64,000 nt of DNA from contig NZ_JAUYUS010000016.1 of assembly GCF_030694575.1 (NCBI RefSeq), positions 1-64,000 on the forward strand, written 5' to 3'. The notes below the pieces were generated by a model. It was not told where the DNA came from, did no database searches, and was given only the letters and a program-made list of their open reading frames with translations. The position numbers were made by a program, and so were the translations under genes. Shown here in pieces: positions 33,859-40,787 of the stretch. Each line of letters begins with the position of its first letter. Position 1 is the stretch's first letter. This DNA comes from Parvibaculum sp. (GTDB lineage Bacteria > Pseudomonadota > Alphaproteobacteria > Parvibaculales > Parvibaculaceae).

Positions 33859-33873
33859 GTACCGACCATACCG

Positions 33874-34389
33874 TCACTTCCGGGAGCGCCGTGTCGGTTC
33901 CTTCAGTTCCATCGACTGGACGGGTAGGGCGGAATAGAGGTCGTATTTGCAGGATACCCGGACTGCCTCAATGGCGGACGCGCCGGCGGACATGGCTCCG
34001 ATTGCGAGTTCCCACCCGGATCCCGTCGCGCAGAACGGCGTCCTGATCTCGCTGATGCCACCATCCCATTCGTCGCTGTTCTGGCGCTCGACGCACTCGA
34101 TGCGGATATTGAAGACTTCGCCTGTCTTGAACACCATGATGCCGGCGAAGTCGGTTTTGGTTGAGGCAAGTTCTTCGCGGCTCGGGAGCGACTTTGGGGA
34201 GCGCGCCTTGCCGAGAAGTGCCATGACGAGGCGGCTGTCGTCGTCGCCGGCGGTGCCGAGAAGCGCACCGTTTGGGAGTCGGAACACCTTCTGACAGTCC
34301 GTGAGGTGCAGGCCATTGTCCGAGCATCTGCTGTCCGACGCCATGATGCCGCCGCCGCCTGGGTGCGCCCTGTAGGCGATGGTGGTCAT
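33874..34389 (-). CDS. Proteasome-like Ntn hydrolase
   Basis: A 171-residue protein with the layout of phage proteasome/HslV-like Ntn hydrolases: MTTIAYR at the N terminus (Thr2 or Thr3 would be the nucleophile after processing), GGIMASDSR near residue 14, KVFRLPNGALLGTAGD near 34, and GAMSAGASAIEAVRVSCKYD near 130. Host HslV degrades proteins with HslU; phage copies may act alone on a defence or regulatory protein. It overlaps the upstream gene by ATGA. Confidence 0.75.
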   Translation of the reverse strand: MTTIAYRAHPGGGGIMASDSRCSDNGLHLTDCQKVFRLPNGALLGTAGDDDSRLVMALLGKARSPKSLPSREELASTKTDFAGIMVFKTGEVFNIRIECVERQNSDEWDGGISEIRTPFCATGSGWELAIGAMSAGASAIEAVRVSCKYDLYSALPVQSMELKEPTRRSRK

Positions 34390-34718
34390 TTCTGTGTTTC
34401 TCCAAGGATGCTGCGAAATTCGACCGTCTTACCTGCCGCTTCTGCCGCGGCAATGCCGTATTTCATACCGGTGCTGATGCCCCTGTCGGTGTAAACGACG
34501 GTTCCCTCTGAGACGCTGCGCCACGAGAGGCCGGCATCTATTCCCCACTGGCGCTCCTCCTCAACCTCGTCCCGGAGAATTCCTGGCTGGGTGTAGAGGA
34601 GGTGGGATGCGATCGGCGCCTCGCCGCGCGATAGGCTGTCTCTGACGCAGGCGCGCGCGTACTCGACATTCGCCTCGATGTCGCCGGCGTAAGGGCTTTC
34701 GAGTATCACCAGCTTCAC
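34386..34718 (-). CDS. DUF7768 / nucleoside-deoxyribosyltransferase-like protein
   Basis: A 110-residue protein: VILESPYAGDIEANVEYARACVRDSL, then GEAPIASHLLYTQPG and VVYTDRGISTGMKYGIAAAEAAGK. This is the layout of short phage proteins with a nucleoside 2-deoxyribosyltransferase-like Rossmann fold (DUF7768). Family members are implicated in nucleotide metabolism, though substrates are unknown. GTG start overlapping the upstream stop (GTGA). Confidence 0.7.
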   Translation of the reverse strand: MKLVILESPYAGDIEANVEYARACVRDSLSRGEAPIASHLLYTQPGILRDEVEEERQWGIDAGLSWRSVSEGTVVYTDRGISTGMKYGIAAAEAAGKTVEFRSILGETQK

Positions 34719-35182
34719 GGCTTTCTTCCTTCTGTGACGGGCGTCGAATAGACAACCGGGGTGGTTTTCCCGATCGGGCGATCGTCGTCCATATTGCCCA
34801 TGCCCTCGCAGTCGATGAGGATCGCGCAGGACGCCATGATATGGGCGAGGTGGTTTTCACCGGACTTTCGGTCGGCTGATCCGCTCGTGAACCATTCTTC
34901 GAGATGGCGCTTGATGGCGTCGTAGTAGACGGTCGCTGTGACGCCGGCGTCGCCCCAATTGAAGGCTCCGTATTCGAGCGCACCGCCTGGATGCTCTGCG
35001 TCTGGAACTCCCTGCATCACGCGGCCAAGCGCCGCGAGCGCCACCGGCGGAACGTGGCGGAATGGCTGTTTGAGCCGGCCAATAGCATGCTTTGGGTTGT
35101 TAATGACGGGGCTCCCTCCGTTAAGGATCACCTCGATCGGTTCCGACGTCTGCATCAATTCCTCTTCTTCGAGCGTCGTCAT
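34715..35182 (-). CDS. dATP/dGTP pyrophosphohydrolase-like protein (DUF5664 type)
   Basis: A 155-residue, mostly helical protein. The conserved core FRHVPPVALAALGRVMQG, EYGAFNWGDAGVTATVYYDAIKRHLEEW and SGENHLAHIMASCAILID matches the MazG-like all-alpha phage family annotated as dATP/dGTP diphosphohydrolase. It would hydrolyse dNTPs to dNMPs, shaping the nucleotide pool. The ATG overlaps the stop of the A1-like gene. It is likely co-transcribed with the deoxyribosyltransferase-like gene. Confidence 0.65.
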   Translation of the reverse strand: MTTLEEEELMQTSEPIEVILNGGSPVINNPKHAIGRLKQPFRHVPPVALAALGRVMQGVPDAEHPGGALEYGAFNWGDAGVTATVYYDAIKRHLEEWFTSGSADRKSGENHLAHIMASCAILIDCEGMGNMDDDRPIGKTTPVVYSTPVTEGRKP

Positions 35183-36744
35183 GCCCGGTATTCTCCGCCG
35201 ATGATGTTGAAAAGGGAGCGCTTGCCGTTGGCGTATTGGGCGCCGTGGGTCTGAAGCCAGTTCGACGGCCCGCCGGTGTATTCGAGCTTCAGGAACGTGC
35301 TTGTTCCGACCTGCCAGCAACCGTCGGTGATGCCGGGTCCGTGACCGTGGGCGATGAACGACTTCACGCCGATCGTGGAAAGGGATTTGCGCGAGCCGCG
35401 CGTGCCGTTTGTGCCCTGATCGCCATGCATCGAAAATTCGACGCCGCGGACGGAGTAGGGATTGCCGCGCTTCAGGTAGATGCAGCGGCGCGGGTGCTTC
35501 AGGAGCTTCCTCGCCCAATAATGGAATGGGTCGATCATGCTGGAGCCGTTCGGCGTCATTTTGATCGATCGCACGACGGCCAGTGCGGTCTCCAGGTAGG
35601 TTTCGGCGTTGGTCGGGTCGAGCCGCCAGTCGGCGTCTGAAATCCATCTGGTGAGGGCTTCGACGTGGTTTGACGGCACCAGCACAACCTTCGTCGCCGG
35701 CGGAATGTTGTCGTCGATGAACCGGCATGCCCGCTCGATCTCTGCGGAGACGATGTCCATAGAGGAGGCCCGTTTGGCGATGTTCACGAAGGGGTTCTTG
35801 GCGTGGTGATGGTTCCGGGAATAGAAGTCGATGAGGTCATGCAGGATGACGCGCTTCGGCCTCAGGGTGGCGAAGAGCGATTTGGAGCCTCCGAAGGTCG
35901 CCTTGACCACGGCCGGGTCGACGAAGTCGACGTGGATGTCGCCCATGACAAGGGCCTCGGCCGGCGCGGCCTTACGGACGGCGTCCTTGGTGTATTCCCG
36001 GTCGAGGTCGATGAAAGAGCCGTCGGCGCACGCGCAAAGCTGCCGAAGATGGAAAACCTTGCCCTTCACCTCGACGACGGCGGCAGCGTAGGAATGGTGA
36101 AATTCGCCCTTCTTGCCGGCCTTGCTGTCAGTGTAGTTCGGCTTTGTGACTGCGCCGGTAGTCGTCATGATCTTGGGCAGTTTGTGGCTTGGCGTCGCCA
36201 CTGTCTTCAGTTCCAGCCTGGGGTGGCCGACGATGCCGCTGCGGTGCCCGGTCATGCTGTCGAGACCTGACAGAGGCGTTACGGCCGTCGGCTGCACCTT
36301 GACGTCGGCCATGACCACGAGATTGTCATTCAGGTTGAACCGGCCATCATAGAGGTAGGGAACGACGGCCTCGTCCCACCATTCGTGATCCTCGTTATTC
36401 GCCGTCCACTGCGACGTGGGGTTCTTGTAGCGGTATGGGATGACGATGAGGGCTGCGTCGTTAACCTTGCAATATCTCAGGAGCGCGTCGAGAAACGGCT
36501 TGAAGATCGGCGTTGCGTTCTGGGCAGCGGTGATGACGAAGCGCTTCTTATCGGGAAGCTGGGATTTGAATTCGACGGCGGGCGTCTCGGGGGCGGTCGG
36601 GTTGGTGGTGCGGTGTCCGCAGTCGTAGCATTGCCAGCGCTGTCGACCACTTTCCCCCATTCTTCCCCCTTTAATGAGCCTCTGACCGCTGCATTTCGGG
36701 CATGCCCGCTTCGTCTCGTCCTCTGATAACTGTCTCGTCGCCAT
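35179..36744 (-). CDS. T5 A1-like metallophosphoesterase with zinc ribbon
   Basis: A 521-residue protein. Residues 13-47 form an IS1/InsA-like zinc ribbon (CPKCSGQ...CYDCGH). The remainder resembles the T5 A1 pre-early DNA-transfer protein, with calcineurin-type metal motifs: GDIHVDF, HDLIDFYSRNHHH, VPSNHVE, MHGDQGTNG and AHGHGPG. T5 A1 is needed for second-step DNA transfer and host DNA degradation. I start at MATRQLSED because the inferred promoter start (about 36777) excludes the longer frame. It is the first gene of the minus-strand operon. Confidence 0.75.
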   Translation of the reverse strand: MATRQLSEDETKRACPKCSGQRLIKGGRMGESGRQRWQCYDCGHRTTNPTAPETPAVEFKSQLPDKKRFVITAAQNATPIFKPFLDALLRYCKVNDAALIVIPYRYKNPTSQWTANNEDHEWWDEAVVPYLYDGRFNLNDNLVVMADVKVQPTAVTPLSGLDSMTGHRSGIVGHPRLELKTVATPSHKLPKIMTTTGAVTKPNYTDSKAGKKGEFHHSYAAAVVEVKGKVFHLRQLCACADGSFIDLDREYTKDAVRKAAPAEALVMGDIHVDFVDPAVVKATFGGSKSLFATLRPKRVILHDLIDFYSRNHHHAKNPFVNIAKRASSMDIVSAEIERACRFIDDNIPPATKVVLVPSNHVEALTRWISDADWRLDPTNAETYLETALAVVRSIKMTPNGSSMIDPFHYWARKLLKHPRRCIYLKRGNPYSVRGVEFSMHGDQGTNGTRGSRKSLSTIGVKSFIAHGHGPGITDGCWQVGTSTFLKLEYTGGPSNWLQTHGAQYANGKRSLFNIIGGEYRA

Positions 36745-36777
36745 GAATGCTCTGTGGTGGGAGGAGCGCGTTCGTCC

Positions 36778-36798
36778 CCACAAAGCCTCCCCTCACGA
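36778..36798 (-). promoter_or_regulatory. Late-type promoter on the minus strand
   Basis: Reading the minus strand: TCGTGAG-GGGAGGCT-TTGTGG with the invariant T in place. The inferred start at 36777 is 33 bases before the A1-like ATG. It is divergent from the plus-strand site at 36842, with 43 bases between the motifs. Confidence 0.55.
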
Positions 36799-36841
36799 CT
36801 TCCGGGACGGAAACATCATTTCTCGGCTCACTGAAAAAAAG

Positions 36842-36862
36842 TCGTGACGCAATCATCGCTGG
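36842..36862 (+). promoter_or_regulatory. Late promoter, leaderless type (tail unit)
   Basis: TCGTGAC-GCAATCAT-CGCTGG, then ATG at the inferred +1. No Shine-Dalgarno sequence. Confidence 0.72.
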
Positions 36863-37684
36863 ATGATCGCTTTCATCGCGCCACTTCCGATTGGCAACGC
36901 CATCCGGGTACTTCTTTCCCCCCCCTCCGGGGCGGAGAAAATGCGGCTGCTTCGGAAGACGGCGGATAATTTTACCGGCCATGACGACGCGGATGCGGCG
37001 GTGGTTTACGAGGGGATGAATTCGAGCGCCCTCGACACAACCGCTCTGATTAATGGCGCGGCGTATTTCTACAAGGTTTACGATTTCGATGGCGCCGTCT
37101 GGTCGACGTCCCCGTCAGTCCCCGCCACGCCTGATACCGACTACGGAATTTTCGGGGCTGACGTTCTCACGCTGGTCCGTGATCGCCTGTTTCTCGGCCT
37201 GAAGGCGGCCGTCGCGGCTGGTGTGGTCTCACATAAGAACGGCTCAGTTCCGTGCCTCACGGCGCCGCCGCTCTATGAGAACACCGTATGGCCTGTGGTG
37301 TCTCTGCACCTCAATAACGACGCTCCGGAAGTTCGCGGCATCGGCGAACTGATCCAATCCGACGTCATCAACGACGATGACGGTATAGACGAATCCGAAG
37401 GCTGGATTTCGCGTGTCAGCCTTCAGATTGTCGTGTGGGCGCTCAATCCAGACGAACGCATCGCGCTGCGGAAAGCCGTCAAGTCCGTGATCATCGGCAA
37501 CCTGCCTGTGTTCGATGACGCCGGCGTCGTGAACGTCGAGATGTCGCAAAGCGATGTCGATGACTTCGAGTCCTACAGCGCGCCCGTCTACCAGACCATT
37601 TCGAGCTTCACATGTCTCGCCCCGTCGGTCGTTCAGTCGAGCGTCGACGTGATCGGCGATGTCACCCTCACACAAGCTGCTTAG
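36863..37684 (+). CDS. Tail terminator-like protein with FN3-like N terminus
   Basis: A 273-residue protein. Residues 10-90 (IRVLLSPPSGAEKMRLLRKT...ALINGAAYFYKVYDFDG) look like a fibronectin-III-type domain. The C-terminal part (DVLTLVRDRLFLGLK, VVSLHLNNDAPEVRG, SLQIVVWALNPDERIALRKAVKSVI) fits a tail-completion protein that caps the sheath and tube. Gene order before the sheath supports this. Confidence 0.6.
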   Translation: MIAFIAPLPIGNAIRVLLSPPSGAEKMRLLRKTADNFTGHDDADAAVVYEGMNSSALDTTALINGAAYFYKVYDFDGAVWSTSPSVPATPDTDYGIFGADVLTLVRDRLFLGLKAAVAAGVVSHKNGSVPCLTAPPLYENTVWPVVSLHLNNDAPEVRGIGELIQSDVINDDDGIDESEGWISRVSLQIVVWALNPDERIALRKAVKSVIIGNLPVFDDAGVVNVEMSQSDVDDFESYSAPVYQTISSFTCLAPSVVQSSVDVIGDVTLTQAA

Positions 37685-37696
37685 AGAGAACAAGTA

Positions 37697-37927
37697 ATGG
37701 CGAAGAATCAGGGAAATACCGCGCCGGCCACCGTGGAGACACCGGCGTCGGCGCCCGAGACGTTTCCGAAGACGGTCGATGAGTTTTGCGCGGAGCTGTC
37801 TGTGTCGGAAAAGCGCGTCGAGCTGATCTACGCCTTCAGCCAGGACGAGAAGAATAACGGCCGTGTGAAAGACATGGCCGAAAATTATCGAAGCCGCTTC
37901 GAGGCCTTCGCCACGAAACCAGTTTAA
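37697..37927 (+). CDS. Hypothetical 76-aa protein before the sheath gene
   Basis: A short protein with a disordered Ala/Pro/Thr N terminus and a helical C-terminal half (VDEFCAELSVSEKRVELIYAFSQDEKNN). It is tightly packed between tail terminator and sheath genes, and an AGAGA site precedes the ATG. The function is unknown. Confidence 0.6.
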   Translation: MAKNQGNTAPATVETPASAPETFPKTVDEFCAELSVSEKRVELIYAFSQDEKNNGRVKDMAENYRSRFEAFATKPV

Positions 37928-37938
37928 GGGACAACGCG

Positions 37939-39654
37939 ATGTCATTTTTCTATAACGGAAGGCTCTGGACGTCTCCTGCGGTGATGAGCCGCGTGGACGA
38001 TTCGGCGATGTACAATCCGAACCTCAACGTCGGCAACGTGCTGGCGGTTATCGGAACGTCAACCGGCGGCGAGCCAAACAAGGCTGTTCCTTTCGGTAGC
38101 GCCGCGGAAGCGGCGGCCTATTTCAAGAGCGGCGAACTCGTGGACGGCATCGCGCATGCCTTCGACCCGTCTTCCGAGACGGCCGGTCCCGCAACGGTCA
38201 TCGGCGTGCGCGTCAATCCGGCTGTGCGCTCAACCCTCTCGCTCCTCAATGCGTCCGCTGCGGCGGTTATTGCGCTGACGTCGTCCGACTACGGTCTCTA
38301 CACCGGCCAAATCAAGGTGAAGATCGAATCCGGTGCCGTCGCGGGCAAGAAGCTGACCACGCAGTTTCAGAACGACGTCTACACGCAGGACAATGTTCAT
38401 CGGAACGCTCTTTCCGTCGCGTATTCCGGCGCCGAAGAGACCGGCGTGATTACGATTTCGAACGGTTCGTTCGTTCTCCAGGCGCCCGCCGGCACCACGG
38501 TTGCGACCATTGCGCTGGCAACCTACCCGACCATTCAGGAACTCGTTGACCGTATCAACTCGGTCGCCGACTTCTCGGCTTCTGTGCTCGACGGAAATGG
38601 AGCGAAGCCGGCCCTCAACGGACTCGATAGCGTGACCGCGCAGGACGTCAAGACTGCCGCGTACACGGTGAAGGCCGATCTGCAGGCCATTGTCGACTGG
38701 TTCAACGGCATCGGCTCGCCGATTGTTTCGGCAACCCGCGAGGCTGGGGCCGGCATCGTCCCTGCGAATATCCCGTTCACCTATCTGTCGGGCGGTTCGA
38801 ACGGAACTGTCACAAACGCTGAGTGGAGCAATGCCTTCACTGCGTTGCAGAGCGTTGACGTTCAGTGGGTTGCTCCGGTCTCTGCCGACGCATCGATCCA
38901 CGCAATGGCGGATGCGCACTGCTCGTTCATGTCCAATGTCGGTCGTATGGAGCGCCGTTCTATCTGCGGCACGGCGCTTACGACGTCGGACGCAAACGCG
39001 ATTATCGCTGCAAAGGCGCTGAACAGCGACCGCACCTCGCTCGTTCATCTCGGCTTCTACGACTACGACACCAGCGGCGCACTCGTCCTGTACCCGCCCT
39101 ACATTCTGGCGGCTCTGATTGCTGGCGCCTTCTCCGGCGTCAACCCCGGCACGGCGCTCACTAACAAGTCGCTCAAGGTGCGTGGCCTCGAACGTGATCT
39201 CAAGGATCCGACCGACACCGATCCGCTGATCAACGGCGGCGTACTGTGCGTGAAGAACACGCGCACCGGATACCGTGTCGTGCAGAGCATTTCGACCTGG
39301 CTCATCAGCGACAACTTCAACCGCGTTGAAGTCTCGGTTGGCGTGGCTCTCGATTTCACGGCACGCAACGTGCGCCAGGCTGTCGAGGGGCTGAAGGGCG
39401 CGAAGGGAACGCCTGTTTCGATCGCTCTCGCGGCCTCGAAGGTCGAGACAACGCTTCGCGAACTGTCGAAGCCCGAGCCGGTCGGCCCCGGCGTTCTCGC
39501 CGGCGATGCTGAGAACCCGCCGTACAAGGGCATCAGCGTGCAGTTGGAGGGCGATGTTCTCGCAATCCAGTTCCAGTGCTCGCCCGTCATCCCGATCAAC
39601 TACATCCCCGTCACCATCTACGCCGTGCCGTATTCCGGCTCGGCGTCGGCATAA
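37939..39654 (+). CDS. Contractile tail sheath protein
   Basis: A 571-residue tail sheath subunit. Features are the N-terminal segment NVLAVIGTSTGGEPN, a variable outer region (about 90-260), and the conserved C-terminal core with PPYILAALIAGAFSGVNPGTALTNKSL near residue 380, RTGYRVVQSISTW near 440 and a YIPVTIYAVPYS end. Contraction of this protein drives the tube through the host envelope, so the phage is a myovirus type. The tube gene follows. Confidence 0.9.
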   Translation: MSFFYNGRLWTSPAVMSRVDDSAMYNPNLNVGNVLAVIGTSTGGEPNKAVPFGSAAEAAAYFKSGELVDGIAHAFDPSSETAGPATVIGVRVNPAVRSTLSLLNASAAAVIALTSSDYGLYTGQIKVKIESGAVAGKKLTTQFQNDVYTQDNVHRNALSVAYSGAEETGVITISNGSFVLQAPAGTTVATIALATYPTIQELVDRINSVADFSASVLDGNGAKPALNGLDSVTAQDVKTAAYTVKADLQAIVDWFNGIGSPIVSATREAGAGIVPANIPFTYLSGGSNGTVTNAEWSNAFTALQSVDVQWVAPVSADASIHAMADAHCSFMSNVGRMERRSICGTALTTSDANAIIAAKALNSDRTSLVHLGFYDYDTSGALVLYPPYILAALIAGAFSGVNPGTALTNKSLKVRGLERDLKDPTDTDPLINGGVLCVKNTRTGYRVVQSISTWLISDNFNRVEVSVGVALDFTARNVRQAVEGLKGAKGTPVSIALAASKVETTLRELSKPEPVGPGVLAGDAENPPYKGISVQLEGDVLAIQFQCSPVIPINYIPVTIYAVPYSGSASA

Positions 39655-39677
39655 CGCCGGACTTGAGGAGATAGAGC

Positions 39678-40103
39678 ATGCCCACACAGAACCTTAAAGT
39701 CCGGAGCGGCAATAGGCTTGTTGTCCATCTCGACGGCAAGCAGGTCGGCCTCCTGCAGAACGTCCGGATGAACGATGACTACGGCCCGGAGCCGGCGAGC
39801 GGCATTGGCGACATCCATGTGCAGGAATACGTTCCTTCGATGGCACGCCACACCATCTCCGTCTCGGCGATGGTGCTGAATGTCGGGTCGCTTCGCGAGG
39901 CCAACATCGCCGTCGAGAATGGCGATGGCGCACTTCAGGGACTCGTGTTCGATATTGTTCTGCAGTCGAAAGACGACGGAACAGTGCTTCGCAAGTACAT
40001 CGGCTGCTCATATGCGAGCGGTGACGTCGACGTGAGCAAGCATTCGATCGTCATGAATTCCGGGCAGTTCAACTGCCTCGACGTGACCGGAACCGGTCTC
40101 TGA
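39678..40103 (+). CDS. Tail tube protein
   Basis: A 141-residue protein of typical tube size directly after the sheath gene. It is mostly beta with a conserved start LKVRSGNRLVVHLDGKQVGLLQNV and LQSKDDGTVLRKYIGCSY near residue 96. It forms the inner tube through which DNA passes. GAGGAG lies upstream of the ATG. Confidence 0.82.
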   Translation: MPTQNLKVRSGNRLVVHLDGKQVGLLQNVRMNDDYGPEPASGIGDIHVQEYVPSMARHTISVSAMVLNVGSLREANIAVENGDGALQGLVFDIVLQSKDDGTVLRKYIGCSYASGDVDVSKHSIVMNSGQFNCLDVTGTGL

Positions 40104-40109
40104 CCTTCC

Positions 40110-40138
40110 ATTGGGGCGCCTCTCTATGGCGCCCCAAT
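40110..40138 (+). terminator. Strong hairpin after tube gene
   Basis: An 11-bp perfect stem (ATTGGGGCGCC/GGCGCCCCAAT) with a 7-nt loop and no U run. It may limit read-through from the highly expressed sheath and tube genes into the chaperone genes, or stabilise the mRNA end. Confidence 0.55.
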
Positions 40139-40163
40139 CACTTCCAGCGCATGAGGGCGAAAA

Positions 40164-40568
40164 ATGGCGCGTCTACCAAGTCAAAATGATTTTGTTGTTA
40201 CGGTCGATGGGATTGGCGTCTTCACCTTTGCAAAAAAGGGAATGCGTGACCAGTTTGCGATCGAGGCTGAGTATTCTCGCCTGACCGAAGGTGTTGAGAC
40301 GGTCACGGATTTCCTCTGGAGCGCGGCGAATTCGTTCGCGAACCTGAAGGTTCTGACCGTCAGCGCGCCGGATGGGTGGAACCTCGAAGGTCTCGATCCG
40401 GACGATTCAAATGATTGGGAGAGGTTGACAAAGGTGTGGAGCGCGCTGCGCGATAAGCAGTTGTCGTTTCGCAAAGCAGCTCAAGAGGGAGGGGAAAAGC
40501 CGGGGGCGAGACCTCCAAAAGACGATGGAGTTCTGGTTCCGAAAGAAGTTCAACCTGGCTCCGACTGA
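40164..40568 (+). CDS. Tail assembly chaperone, upstream frame (G-like)
   Basis: A 134-residue protein between tube and tape-measure genes. It starts LPSQNDFVVTVDGIGVFTFAKKGMRDQF and carries a WSALRDKQLSFRKAA helix near the C terminus. Its last 43 bases overlap a second ORF in the +1 (equivalently -2) frame, the usual layout of tail chaperone pairs made by programmed frameshifting. A GGGGGCGA run lies at 40502-40509. Confidence 0.75.
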   Translation: MARLPSQNDFVVTVDGIGVFTFAKKGMRDQFAIEAEYSRLTEGVETVTDFLWSAANSFANLKVLTVSAPDGWNLEGLDPDDSNDWERLTKVWSALRDKQLSFRKAAQEGGEKPGARPPKDDGVLVPKEVQPGSD

Positions 40569-40755
40569 CCCTCGATTCCTCGACATGACGACTGAGCAGC
40601 TAGTCGTCGAGTTCTGGGCTTGGTCATACGACGCAAACCCGAACATCTCCGAGGAATACGAAGACGAGGATTTCGACATTGAGGAGGTAAAGCGGAGGAT
40701 GGAGGAGAATCCGGACGATTGGTCGGACGTTCCCGCTGCTGACCAAGAGTCGTGA
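40525..40755 (+). CDS. Tail assembly chaperone, downstream frame (T-like)
   Basis: The downstream half of the chaperone pair, 76 codons from its first ATG but probably translated mainly as a fusion after a frameshift near 40502-40509, since no ribosome site precedes the ATG and the frame is open through the slippery site. Rich in Asp, Glu and Trp (FDIEEVKRRMEENPDDWSDVP). The fused product would be near 196 residues and bind the tape measure during tail assembly. Confidence 0.7.
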   Translation: MEFWFRKKFNLAPTDPRFLDMTTEQLVVEFWAWSYDANPNISEEYEDEDFDIEEVKRRMEENPDDWSDVPAADQES

Positions 40756-40770
40756 CTTGAGAATTACGTC
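40750..40770 (+). promoter_or_regulatory. Late promoter (tape measure), with 5' UTR
   Basis: TCGTGAC-TTGAGAAT-TACGTC. The inferred start at 40771 gives a 17-base leader with a CGGAG Shine-Dalgarno sequence before the tape measure ATG. The motif overlaps the end of the upstream ORF. Confidence 0.7.
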
Positions 40771-40787
40771 GATCACCCGGAGCGGGA

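Noticed and set aside
34386..35182. 2-aminoadenine (Z) DNA pathway
   Set aside because: A hydrolase of a related type is present, but no PurZ-, DatZ- or phage-DNA-polymerase-like gene is seen in the window.
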